A stretch of DNA of 8,539 nt, from NCBI GenBank assembly GCA_016867695.1, contig VGIY01000098.1, positions 1 through 8,539 of the forward strand. The letters run 5' to 3'. The translations under genes and the position numbers were made by a program. Under the pieces are notes generated by a model, which saw only the letters and a list, made by a program, of their open reading frames with translations, ran no database searches and had not been told where the DNA came from. Positions within the stretch are counted from its first letter, which is position 1, and every line of letters starts with the position of its first letter. The stretch is from Candidatus Eiseniibacteriota bacterium. Lineage in GTDB: Bacteria > Eisenbacteria > RBG-16-71-46 > CAIMUX01 > WJJG01. Shown in pieces: positions 1-7,220 of the stretch.

Positions 1-1570
1 CGCGGGCAGCCGTCGGATCGACGAGGACGGCGGCTCCACCTTCAGCTACGAGGACCCCGAGGCGGAGGCCTCGGTCAACCTCCGCTACGCGCTCACCTCG
101 ACGAGCGCGGCGGAGCTGACGGTGAACCCCGACTTCAGCCAGATCGAGTCCGACGTCGCCCGCATCGATGTCAACACGACCTTCGCCCTCTCCTACCCCG
201 AACAGCGTCCCTTCTTCCAGGAGGGCAGCGACCTCTACTCGACCTGGATCCCGGCGGTGTACACGCGCTCGATCAACGAACCCGACGGCGCCGCCAAGTT
301 CACCGGCACCTTCGGTCGCACGGCCGTGCTCTATCTGATCGCGCGGGACCGCAACTCGCCCATCCTGATCCCTGGCGAGGAGGGCAGTCACGAGCCGCTG
401 GTCCGCGACGGCATCCGGGACCTGCGCAGCGTCTCCCAGATCGTGCGCCTGAGGCGCATGTTCGGGCAGCAGTCCCATCTCGGGCTGACCCTCACGGATC
501 GACGCTTCCAGGAGAATTGCGGCGGCGTGGGCACGCTCCTCGGCGTCGACGCGCAGATACGGCTCCTGGGCCGCTGGCTCCTGCGCCTGCAGGCGCTGGC
601 CAGCCGCACGACCGAGCCCGACGACACGCTCCTGACAGCCGGCCTCAACCAGGTGACGTTCGCCGAGGGCGCGCACACCCTCGGCTTCGACGGCGAGACC
701 CTTTACGGCCACGGGCTCTACGCCTACCTCGAGCGTGAGTCGCGCCACTCGATCGCGGCGATCGAGTACACGGCCGCCAGTCCAGCCTTCCGCGCGGACA
801 ACGGCTATGTGGACCAGAACAGCCTGCGCCGCCTGACCCTGGTGGGCGGGGCGCGCGGCATGCCGAACCGGGAGCTGCTGCAGGGCTGGGGCGCCTTCGT
901 GCACGCCTCGCGACGTTGGAACAGCGCCGGCCTTCTCAAGGAGGACTGGATCAAGCCCGAGGTCGAGCTGACGCTGACGCGCCAGATCGGTGTGGAGCTC
1001 GGGTGGATCGGCTCGCGCGAGCGCTTCGCCGGCCGGAGGTTCGACGATCTCACCAGAGTCTATCTCGAGTTGTCGGCGCAGCCGAACGAAGTCGTCTCCC
1101 TGAGCGGCGAGATCGACGGCGGCCGGGCGCTCGCCCGGGACCCCGCGCGCCCGCGCACGGCCGACGCCGTGAGTGCCGGGCTGTCCGCCTCGTTCAGGGT
1201 GCTGCGGCGGATCGATCTGAGTCCGCGCGTCTCCTACTACCGGCTCGACGAGCGCGGCGGCGGAGCCAACATCTACTCGGGCGCGATCTGGCGCGGGCGG
1301 CTGAAGTATCAGGTCTCCCGGGCGATCGCCGCGCGCCTGGTGGTGCAGTACGACACGTTCGTCGATCGCCTCGACCTCGAGCCGCTGCTCACCTGTCGGC
1401 TGAATCCCTTCACCGTCTTCTACGTCGGTGCCGTGGGCCACCAGACCCGATACGCCTCGGGGGCGGGAGGGGATCCCGACGACCCGGGCGATCCCGGGCT
1501 CCCGGAGGATCGGTGGAAGCCGGATGCCCGGCAGTACTTCGCCAAAGTCCAGTTCCTGTGGCGCATCTGA
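1..1570 (+). CDS. DUF5916 family outer-membrane beta-barrel protein, C-terminal part (5' end outside window)
   Basis: The frame is open from base 2 and gives 522 visible residues; the N-terminus is missing. The family hallmark is clear: T-V-N-P-D-F-S-Q-I-E at about 40-49, then P-E-Q-R-P-F-F-Q-E-G at about 66-75. This matches DUF5916 proteins, which normally carry an N-terminal CBM9-like domain (here off the left edge) followed by a predicted outer-membrane barrel. The rest alternates short amphipathic strands with polar loops, as in a barrel, and ends in an aromatic-rich strand (Y-F-A-K-V-Q-F-L-W-R-I). The last loop is rich in Gly, Asp and Pro (G-D-P-D-D-P-G-D-P-G). A GTG at 122 lies inside the conserved motif, so it is not a start. 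The family's substrate is unknown; a role in envelope transport or carbohydrate binding is only inferred. No partner gene follows, because the next gene is convergent. Confidence 0.88.
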   Translation, partial: AGSRRIDEDGGSTFSYEDPEAEASVNLRYALTSTSAAELTVNPDFSQIESDVARIDVNTTFALSYPEQRPFFQEGSDLYSTWIPAVYTRSINEPDGAAKFTGTFGRTAVLYLIARDRNSPILIPGEEGSHEPLVRDGIRDLRSVSQIVRLRRMFGQQSHLGLTLTDRRFQENCGGVGTLLGVDAQIRLLGRWLLRLQALASRTTEPDDTLLTAGLNQVTFAEGAHTLGFDGETLYGHGLYAYLERESRHSIAAIEYTAASPAFRADNGYVDQNSLRRLTLVGGARGMPNRELLQGWGAFVHASRRWNSAGLLKEDWIKPEVELTLTRQIGVELGWIGSRERFAGRRFDDLTRVYLELSAQPNEVVSLSGEIDGGRALARDPARPRTADAVSAGLSASFRVLRRIDLSPRVSYYRLDERGGGANIYSGAIWRGRLKYQVSRAIAARLVVQYDTFVDRLDLEPLLTCRLNPFTVFYVGAVGHQTRYASGAGGDPDDPGDPGLPEDRWKPDARQYFAKVQFLWRI

Positions 1571-1572
1571 GC

Positions 1573-1590
1573 CCGGCTCGCCGGAGCCGG
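1573..1590. terminator. Hairpin between convergent genes, possible bidirectional terminator
   Basis: A perfect 7-bp inverted repeat (CCGGCTC, loop GCCG, GAGCCGG) starts two bases after the DUF5916 stop codon and ends 17 bases beyond the stop of the convergent nitroreductase gene. Position and stem strength fit a shared transcription terminator. Neither strand has a T-tract after it, so it is not a canonical intrinsic terminator; it may only stabilise the 3' ends. Confidence 0.4.
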
Positions 1591-1607
1591 CGGCCCTCCG
1601 GCCCCGC

Positions 1608-2348
1608 CTAAGGCTTCTTCCCCACCGCGGCGAGGTAGATCAGGAAGGCCCGCTCCCCGTCGAGCCCCAGCAGCGCGTCGATCGCCTGATCGTCGAAGGC
1701 CGCAATCGCGCAGGCGCCCGCGCCGATCGCCTCGGCCGCCAGGTAGAGGTTCTGCGCGACGTGCCCGGCGTCCAGATGGAGGTAGCGGTAGCCACGTTCC
1801 CCGTACCGCCAGGTCATGCGCCGCGGAATCGCCACCCACAGGAAGGCGACCGCGCCGGCGCCCGCGCACGCCTGCCCGTAGCAGGCCGCGGTCAGCCGCT
1901 CGCTCAGGTCGGCCGGCGCCGGCAGCGCCCGCAGCGCGTGCGCCGGCGGGTCGAACCGGTAGAGCCCGGGCGCGAGTCCCTCGACGCGACGGACGAGCAG
2001 CAGCGTCTCGAAGGCGTGCCGGGCGCCGGCCGAGGGCACCGTGCGCAGCGTCACCGTTCCCCCGGGGATGTCCTTCACCCCCTGCGTGCACCAGAGCAGG
2101 AAGGAGAGCTCCCGCTGCGTGAGCGGCGACTCGGCGTAGCGGCGCCGGCTGACGCGTCGCGTGACCAGATCGTGGAAGTCGGGCGCCAGCGCGCGCGTCG
2201 CTCCCGGATCGGGCAGCGGCTGCGCATCGCTCTCCCCGGCCGCCGGCTCGACCGGCGGCGGCTCCGGGCGTCCTAGCCGCTGCTCGGAGATCTCGAGGTG
2301 CGCATGGCGCGTCAGGCGCATGAACTCGGAGCCGATGCCGCGGGCCAT
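1608..2348 (-). CDS. SagB/ThcOx-type nitroreductase-family FMN oxidoreductase
   Basis: This 246-residue protein belongs to the nitroreductase superfamily, SagB/ThcOx branch. Visible signatures are the N-terminal EFMRLTRHAHLEISEQ stretch (8-23), the basic FMN-binding segment RRVSRRRY (64-71), LSFLLWCTQGV (81-91), PSAG (105-108), GLAPGLYRFDP (124-134), HLDAGHVAQNLYLAAEAIGAG (191-211) and a terminal YLAAVGKK. FMN phosphate contacts are expected from the Arg-rich segment. Family members oxidise or reduce small molecules with FMN; some oxidise azolines in peptide natural products, but many stand-alone copies have no known substrate. The frame stays open to 2480, but the ATG at 2348 is the start: it has a strong ribosome binding site, and upstream residues are low-complexity and unlike the family. 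No signal peptide, so probably cytoplasmic. No YcaO or precursor-peptide gene is nearby, so peptide azoline oxidation is unsupported. Confidence 0.88.
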   Translation of the reverse strand: MARGIGSEFMRLTRHAHLEISEQRLGRPEPPPVEPAAGESDAQPLPDPGATRALAPDFHDLVTRRVSRRRYAESPLTQRELSFLLWCTQGVKDIPGGTVTLRTVPSAGARHAFETLLLVRRVEGLAPGLYRFDPPAHALRALPAPADLSERLTAACYGQACAGAGAVAFLWVAIPRRMTWRYGERGYRYLHLDAGHVAQNLYLAAEAIGAGACAIAAFDDQAIDALLGLDGERAFLIYLAAVGKKP

Positions 2349-2356
2349 CGCGTCTT

Positions 2357-2361
2357 CTCCT
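2357..2361 (-). promoter_or_regulatory. Ribosome binding site fixing the SagB-type start
   Basis: On the minus strand AGGAG lies 8 bases before the ATG at 2348. This supports the start that is 44 codons shorter than the longest open frame. Confidence 0.7.
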
Positions 2362-2574
2362 GCTGCCGGGTGGGCGGGTCGCTCTTCGCCCTTCCTGCTA
2401 CGCGGCGCCGGCACCGCCGGGTCCCCGGAAGATGCGCGGCGCGAAGACCGCCATGCCGCCGCCGACGCGCGGTTGCACACGCGATCGGGCTCACCGTTCG
2501 TCCGGCTCCAAAGACCTCTGTCCGCCGCGCTGCCAGAACGATGATCCGCAACCGATTGGCGCCGTCTCCGTGTC

Positions 2575-2588
2575 CGTCATATCTGACG
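2575..2588. repeat. Small inverted repeat CGTCA-TATC-TGACG
   Basis: Perfect 5-bp arms around a 4-base centre, 10 bases upstream of the proposed -35 element of the secreted-protein gene. The TGACG half-site recurs at 2628-2632, overlapping the proposed -10. The position suits a transcription-factor site, but arms this short also arise by chance. Confidence 0.35.
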
Positions 2589-2591
2589 CGG

Positions 2592-2601
2592 CAACGCGTT
2601 G
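2592..2601. promoter_or_regulatory. Palindrome CAACGCGTTG overlapping the -35, possible operator
   Basis: A perfect 10-bp palindrome whose right end supplies the first three bases (TTG) of the proposed -35 element at 2599-2604. A repressor bound here would block RNA polymerase. Operator function is inferred from position only. Confidence 0.35.
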
Positions 2602-2628
2602 GCGGACAATGACCTCCGGGTGTAGAAT
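2599..2628 (+). promoter_or_regulatory. Sigma70-like promoter candidate for the secreted-protein gene
   Basis: TTGGCG at 2599-2604 (4 of 6 match to TTGACA), an 18-base spacer, then TAGAAT at 2623-2628 (5 of 6 match to TATAAT). It lies in the least GC-rich patch of the intergenic region, and transcription would start near 2635, giving a leader of about 80 bases. Confidence 0.5.
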
Positions 2629-2713
2629 GACGGCGTTCGAGTTGTGGCCGCCGGGCCCCGACGGCCCAGGCGATCGGTCAGGCACCTCGTGCCGCCAGCG
2701 AAAGGGACCTGCC

Positions 2714-3298
2714 ATGAGACACCTGCTTGCCTTCCCGCTGTTCGCCCTGCTCTGCATCGCTCCTGCCGTCCTCGCCGCGGACCTGGATAACAACGGCATC
2801 GCCGGCGACGAGGCGCCGCTCCCCGGTGGCGTCTATGACGGCGACACCGACCGCGACGAGACGGTCGTCTTCCCGACCTCCCAGGACACCTGGAGCGTCT
2901 ACTACTACCCCTACTGGTGGCATGTCGGGGACACGGTCTACGGCACGCACACCGTGCCGCTCTGCTCCGTCACGCACGCCGACATCACCCTCTATCTCAC
3001 CTACAACAGCCTGGTCCCCGGCTGCGGGTTCGTGAACCTCGACTTCCGGCTCAACGGCACGACGGTCGGCAGTTTCACGGTCACTCCGGAGCATGGCCTG
3101 GGGCCCGTGCTGGCCTCCTTCGACTTCCCCGCCGTGACGCCGCCGTTCGAGATGCGCTTCTACGAGACCAATCAGGTCGCCGGCGGATGCGGGAGCATCT
3201 CGCTCGACGAATCCGGCATGAACACGGTGGCCTTCTCCGGCGGCACGACGCCCCCGGAGAGCCCCACCTGGTCGGCGATCAAGGGCCTGTTCCGCTAG
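2714..3298 (+). CDS. Secreted protein of unknown function, Asp-rich N-terminus and C-terminal TWxxIKxLFR tail
   Basis: I do not recognise a named family. The 194-residue product begins with a signal peptide (M-R-H then a hydrophobic core, cleavage near VLA-A, residues 19-22), so it is exported. The mature part opens with an Asp/Asn loop, D-L-D-N-N-G-I-A-G-D-E (23-33), resembling the first half of a dockerin or EF-hand calcium loop, then DGDTDRDE (42-49). An unusual aromatic patch YYYPYWWH spans 63-70. Residues 85-175 alternate as beta-strands, suggesting a beta-sandwich; Cys104 and Cys159 each sit in G-C-G and Cys84 is the third cysteine. After a TTPP linker it ends in PESPTWSAIKGLFR. The open frame reaches back to 2432, but the signal peptide and AAGGGA (2702-2707), six bases upstream, support ATG 2714. 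A promoter candidate and palindromes lie upstream. Calcium binding and surface display are inferences. Confidence 0.8.
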   Translation: MRHLLAFPLFALLCIAPAVLAADLDNNGIAGDEAPLPGGVYDGDTDRDETVVFPTSQDTWSVYYYPYWWHVGDTVYGTHTVPLCSVTHADITLYLTYNSLVPGCGFVNLDFRLNGTTVGSFTVTPEHGLGPVLASFDFPAVTPPFEMRFYETNQVAGGCGSISLDESGMNTVAFSGGTTPPESPTWSAIKGLFR

Positions 3299-3367
3299 GC
3301 CACAGGCGGGCATCCCCGGGCGTCCTGCCAGCGGCCCCCTCCCGGGGAGGCCCGCCGCGAGCCCGTC

Positions 3368-3399
3368 GCCGGCCTTCCTGCAGGCTGGCGCCGGCCGGC
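3368..3399. terminator. GC-rich inverted repeat between convergent genes, possible terminator
   Basis: GCCGGCC (3368-3374) can pair with GGCCGGC (3393-3399), and a CCTGCAGG palindrome (3377-3384) lies in the loop. It begins 8 bases past the cydB stop and about 70 bases past the secreted-protein stop. No T-tract follows on either strand, so an intrinsic terminator is only possible, not shown. Confidence 0.3.
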
Positions 3400-3406
3400 C
3401 CGCGGG

Positions 3407-4431
<1,025 letters not shown>

Positions 4432-4435
<4 letters not shown>

Positions 4436-5799
4436 CCGGCCTCCCCCGTCGCCCTCCCGGAGAGCCAGCCGCCCGCCGGCGCCGGCCCGGCCAGGATCTT
4501 GCGCCTCAACAGGTAGATCCAGAGCGCTCCCAGCGCGATGTAGAGCAGCGCGAAGAGGATCAGGGAGAAGAGCACCTCGCCCGCCGAGACCGTGGGCGAA
4601 ACCGCGTCCCTCGTGCGCAGCAGCTTGTACACGACCCAGGGCTGGCGCCCGACCTCGGCGGCGATCCAGCCGAACTGGCAGGCGAGGACGGGCAGCGGGA
4701 TCGACGCGACGAGGAGCCTGAGGAACCAGCGCGTCTCGAGCAGACGGCCGCGGCGCCAAAGCAGCAGCCCGAACGCCGTCGCCCCGACGAAGAAGAGGCC
4801 GAGGATCACCATGTTATGGAAGGAGACGAAGGACAGCCACAGCTCGGCCCCGCGAGGCACCTCGTCGGGGGGGAAGTCCCGGATGCCCCGAACGGGCGCG
4901 TGGGGATCGCCGAAGGCGAGCCAGCTCAGCAGGCCCGGCACCTCGATGCGCGCCTTCAGCTCGGGCGTGGCCGGGTCGACCAGGCCGAAGAGGACCAGCG
5001 GCGCGCCCTCCTGCCCCACGTAGAGCCCCTCGATGGCGGCGAACTTCTCCGGCTGCGTGTGCGCCACCTGCCGGGCGTGCTCGTGGCCGAAGGGGAAGAT
5101 GACCAGCACGGCGGCGGCCAAGCCGGCCACCAGGGAGAGCTTCAGCGCCCGCGGGCCCACCTCGCCCCCCCGGCCGCGGAGCAACAGCATCGCGGCCACG
5201 CCGGCCATGAAGAAGGCGCCAGTGAGCAGCGCCGCGGTCATCGTGTGGGAGAAGCGCACCCAGGTCGAGGGGTTGAAGACGGCCTCGGCAAAGCTCGTCA
5301 ACTCCGCGCGGCCGAGCTGCTCGTTGATGCGGAAGCCGGCCGGCGTCTGCTGCCAGGAATTCGCCACCAGGATCCAGAAGGCCGACAGGGTCGCTCCCAC
5401 GGCCACCATCAGGATCGAGAACCAGTGCATCCCGGGCGACAACCGGCGGCGGCCGAAGAGGTAGAGGCCCAGGAAGCCCGACTCGAGGAAGAAGGCGAAG
5501 ACCGCCTCGGCGGCCAGCGGCGCCCCGAAGATGTCGCCCACGAACTTCGAGTAGGCGGCCCAGTTCGTGCCGAACTGGAACTCCATGACGATCCCGGTGG
5601 CGACGCCGACGGCGAAGGTGAGGCCCAGCAGCCGCCCGAAGAACTCGCCCGCGCGCTTGTACACCTCGTCGCCCGTGCGCCAGCCGACGCCCTCGAGGAT
5701 CACCAGCAGCCAGGCCAGCCCGATCGTGATCGGCGGGAAGATGAAGTGGAAGCCGATGGTCATGGCGAACTGCAGCCGCGCCAGCAGAACCGCATCCAT
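4432..5799 (-). CDS. cydA: Cytochrome bd ubiquinol oxidase subunit I, short Q-loop type
   Basis: Catalytic subunit of cytochrome bd: oxidises quinol and reduces O2 to water at the haem b595/d site, without proton pumping. Key residues align almost number for number with E. coli CydA: His18 (E. coli His19), Glu98 and Glu106 (Glu99, Glu107), His185 in RFSHTM (His186, haem b558), Lys252 and Glu257 in the quinol loop (EKFAAIE), Met330 in SFHNMV as the likely second b558 ligand, and GRQPW (384-388). About nine hydrophobic helices are visible. At 455 residues it is shorter than the E. coli protein (about 520) because the C-terminal Q-loop insertion is absent, so it belongs to the short-Q-loop group. 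ATG 5799 is supported by GGAGGAG six bases upstream. It lies 110 bases downstream of the CBS gene on the same strand and overlaps cydB by ATGA. Confidence 0.96.
4440..4444 (-). promoter_or_regulatory. Ribosome binding site for cydB inside the cydA 3' end
   Basis: GGAGG on the minus strand lies 4 bases before the ATG at 4435 and 7 bases before the ATG at 4432. The spacing slightly favours the second ATG, a difference of one Met residue. The site lies in the last codons of cydA, consistent with coupled translation. Confidence 0.6.
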
Positions 5800-5909
5800 G
5801 CCGAACTCCTCCGACCGGGGGACAGGGCCCCGCCGCGCGGCGCGATCGCCCTGGTGGACTGCCCGGAGACTCGCGTCGGGCGCGCGCGCCGCCGGGCCGA
5901 GGACCGCGC

Positions 5910-6359
5910 CTAGTTGTAGCCCGTCCCGTGGATGTACTTCTCGAGCTGGCCGATCTCGAACTTCTGTTCGGCGATGATCCGCTCGACGGCGTCACCGATG
6001 CTGACGATGCCGACCAACTGCTGGCCGTCGAGCACGGGAAGGTGGCGGATGCGCTTGACGGTCATCACCCGCAGGCAGTCCTCGACGCTTTCGTCGGGCG
6101 TCGCGTACAGGACGGGCGTCGACATCATCTCGCGCACCCGGGCGGTGCGGGACGACTTGCCCCGCAGGATCACCTTGCGCGCGTAATCGCGCTCCGAGAA
6201 GAGGCCGACCACGCGCCCCTGCTCGGTCACGACCAGGGCGCCCAGGTCATGGGCGGACATCAGTTCCAGGGCTTCATAGACGGAGGCCTCGGGCCCGATC
6301 GTCCAGACCTTCTTCCCCTCCTTGCCCTGCAGCAGCTTGCCTACGGTGATCGTCTGCAT
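5910..6359 (-). CDS. Small two-CBS-domain (Bateman module) protein
   Basis: A 149-residue protein made almost entirely of a tandem CBS pair: CBS1 about residues 7-66 and CBS2 about 74-133, with the ribose/phosphate-contact motifs GLFSERD (52-58) and GIVSIGD (117-123), and PVLYATPDESVEDCLRVM and RHLPVL in the second repeat. The C-terminal tail IIAEQKFEIGQLEKYIHG is typical of stand-alone bacterial CBS-pair proteins. Such modules commonly bind AMP, ATP or related nucleotides and act as energy sensors; no output domain is attached, so a partner protein is expected. The start at 6359 has a canonical AAGGAGG eight bases upstream. The gene precedes cydA on the same strand by 110 bases with no obvious terminator between, so cotranscription with cydAB is plausible. 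Function in respiration is inferred from this linkage only. No signal peptide; cytoplasmic. Confidence 0.92.
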   Translation of the reverse strand: MQTITVGKLLQGKEGKKVWTIGPEASVYEALELMSAHDLGALVVTEQGRVVGLFSERDYARKVILRGKSSRTARVREMMSTPVLYATPDESVEDCLRVMTVKRIRHLPVLDGQQLVGIVSIGDAVERIIAEQKFEIGQLEKYIHGTGYN

Positions 6360-6525
6360 CGCCTTCGCCTCCTTCTACCCGCGCGGACCGTGGTTGCCCC
6401 TCCCGAAGCTGCGGGATCGGCCGCGCATGTCGTCCATGGCCGGCATGGTCAGAAAGCCGAAGACCACCCCGAAGGTCGCCAGCCGCGGGTGACATCGCGT
6501 GCCCACCCCTCCGGCGTGTAAAGCC

Positions 6526-6542
6526 CGGCGCGCGGAGCGCCG
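6526..6542 (-). terminator. Hairpin after the BamE-like gene, weak terminator candidate
   Basis: A perfect 6-bp stem (CGGCGC, loop GCGGA, GCGCCG) begins 5 bases after the stop codon of the BamE-like gene. On the minus strand it is followed within a few bases by only a short T run (GGGCTTTACA). The position is right but the T-tract is poor. Confidence 0.35.
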
Positions 6543-6547
6543 CGGCG

Positions 6548-6949
6548 TTACCGGCGCGGCAGGCCCTCCTCGAGATCCGTCGTGTTGAACGTATAGGAGA
6601 CGACGATCCCCTGGTCGTTGAAGCGCACGACCAGATCGCGGGTGTTGGGCTGCCCGAAGAGCTTGTAGCGATACCTGGCGAAGGTCCAGGTGCGCTGCCC
6701 GTCCTCCACGCCCACGCGCCAGGGCTCGCCGAACATGGCGTGGATCTCCTCCTGCGTCGTCTGCTGGAGCCGGATGTCGCCCACGCGCGCGGCGGGGAAG
6801 TCGCGGCCGATCGTCGCGCATCCGCCCAGGCCGAGCGCGGCGACGAAGAGAAGAAGAGTGAGCGCCGCCAGGACCGTCGGCTTCGCCGAGAACGCTCGGC
6901 CCGAGCCCTCACCCCCGGCGGGCGCGCGTGCGCCGAACCCGTGCGTCAT
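6548..6949 (-). CDS. BamE/SmpA/OmlA-like outer-membrane lipoprotein
   Basis: A 133-residue predicted lipoprotein. A hydrophobic core (about 25-41) ends in the lipobox L-G-G-C with Cys44, to be lipidated by signal peptidase II. The n-region before the core is unusually long (about 24 residues) and Gly/Ala/Arg-rich. The mature part carries the SmpA/OmlA pattern: a short N-terminal strand, Q-T-T-Q-E-E-I-H-A-M-F-G-E-P, then W-T-F-A-R-Y-R-Y and L-V-V-R-F-N-D-Q-G-I-V-V-S-Y. In BamE this fold helps the BAM complex insert outer-membrane proteins; many relatives have no proven BAM role, so no symbol is given. Start ATG 6949 is chosen because it gives a complete signal peptide; its ribosome binding site is only a G-rich tract (GGGGGGCG). 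The open frame runs back to 7093 but that extension is low complexity. A promoter candidate lies about 140 bases upstream. Confidence 0.75.
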   Translation of the reverse strand: MTHGFGARAPAGGEGSGRAFSAKPTVLAALTLLLFVAALGLGGCATIGRDFPAARVGDIRLQQTTQEEIHAMFGEPWRVGVEDGQRTWTFARYRYKLFGQPNTRDLVVRFNDQGIVVSYTFNTTDLEEGLPRR

Positions 6950-7088
6950 GGTCTTTCGCCCCCCACTGAGTCGTTCCCCCCGCGCCGCTCGAGCGCCGGA
7001 GATCCCCCCGCCGCCGCGGACGGCCCGGGACCCCGGGGATCTTGGCCTGCGCCGGCGATCCCGCCTGCCCGGACCGCATGACCCGAGC

Positions 7089-7116
7089 ATCATAGGGGCC
7101 CCGGATGCCGATGCAA
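7089..7116 (-). promoter_or_regulatory. Sigma70-like promoter candidate for the BamE-like gene
   Basis: On the minus strand TTGCAT (7111-7116) is followed after 16 bases by TATGAT (7089-7094, 5 of 6 match to TATAAT). The -35 is poor (3 of 6) but the -10 stands out in this GC-rich stretch. Transcription would begin near 7082, leaving a leader of about 130 bases before the ATG at 6949. Confidence 0.4.
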
Positions 7117-7128
7117 GCGCCCCCGTCG

Positions 7129-7156
7129 CGCGGCGCCTACGAGCGCGCGGCGGCGC
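7129..7156. repeat. 28-base direct repeat, copy 1 (intergenic)
   Basis: It matches 7193-7220 at 27 of 28 bases (A at 7142 against G at 7206), with copies offset by 64 bases. GGCGCC at one end and GGCGC at the other let each copy fold into a short hairpin. This copy lies downstream of the TPR gene's stop codon. Confidence 0.75.
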
Positions 7157-7192
7157 GGGCGACGCGCATCGGTCAAGCGGCCTGATCCCTCC

Positions 7193-7220
7193 CGCGGCGC
7201 CTACGGGCGCGCGGCGGCGC
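7193..7220. repeat. 28-base direct repeat, copy 2 (over the TPR gene stop codon)
   Basis: This partner of 7129-7156 covers the last Ala/Arg codons and the TAG stop of the TPR gene. Read on the minus strand both copies contain the same codon-like string ending in TAG, so the gene's 3' end looks partly duplicated, or both copies are terminator-like hairpins. Confidence 0.75.

Larger units (their letters stand above)
2362..2713. other. Divergent intergenic region between the SagB-type gene and the secreted-protein gene
   Basis: About 350 bases separate the two divergent starts. The frames open across it encode Arg/Pro/Ala-rich low-complexity sequence and look like GC-rich shadows. The stretch 2362-2570 shows nothing I can name. 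The part from 2571 to 2632 is distinctly less GC-rich and holds two palindromes and a plus-strand promoter candidate, listed separately. The probable 5' leader of the secreted-protein gene, about 2635-2713, contains two small hairpins: GGGCC/GGCCC at 2653-2667 and GGCA/TGCC at 2681-2693. I found no convincing minus-strand promoter for the SagB-type gene. Confidence 0.6.

Noticed and set aside
122..124. GTG as a possible start of the DUF5916 protein
   Set aside because: The frame is open to the window edge and the codon lies inside the conserved T-V-N-P-D-F motif, so it encodes an internal Val.
2349..2480. 44-codon N-terminal extension of the SagB-type protein
   Set aside because: The added residues are Arg/Ser/Ala-rich and unlike the family, while the ATG at 2348 has AGGAG eight bases upstream and matches the usual family N-terminus.
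2432..2713. Upstream extension of the secreted-protein frame
   Set aside because: It would bury the signal peptide and cross the proposed promoter; composition is low complexity.
5841..5853. GCGATCGC octamer resembling the cyanobacterial HIP1 element
   Set aside because: It occurs singly near this position in GC-rich DNA; one copy has no meaning and the gene content is not cyanobacterial.
6375..6482. Small minus-strand frame (GTG start) with a hydrophobic stretch followed by a basic tail, just before the CBS gene
   Set aside because: Its only GTG has GGAGG one base upstream, too close, and the later ATGs lack a ribosome binding site. It could be a leader peptide, but codon choice and length give no support.
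6465..6525. TTTACA on the minus strand as a -35 for the CBS-cydAB unit
   Set aside because: No acceptable -10 lies 15-19 bases downstream; the nearest hexamer is CGCGAT, so I did not call a promoter.
6950..7093. N-terminal extension of the BamE-like lipoprotein
   Set aside because: It would put about 90 residues before the lipobox, which signal peptidase II signals do not allow, and it crosses a likely leader region.
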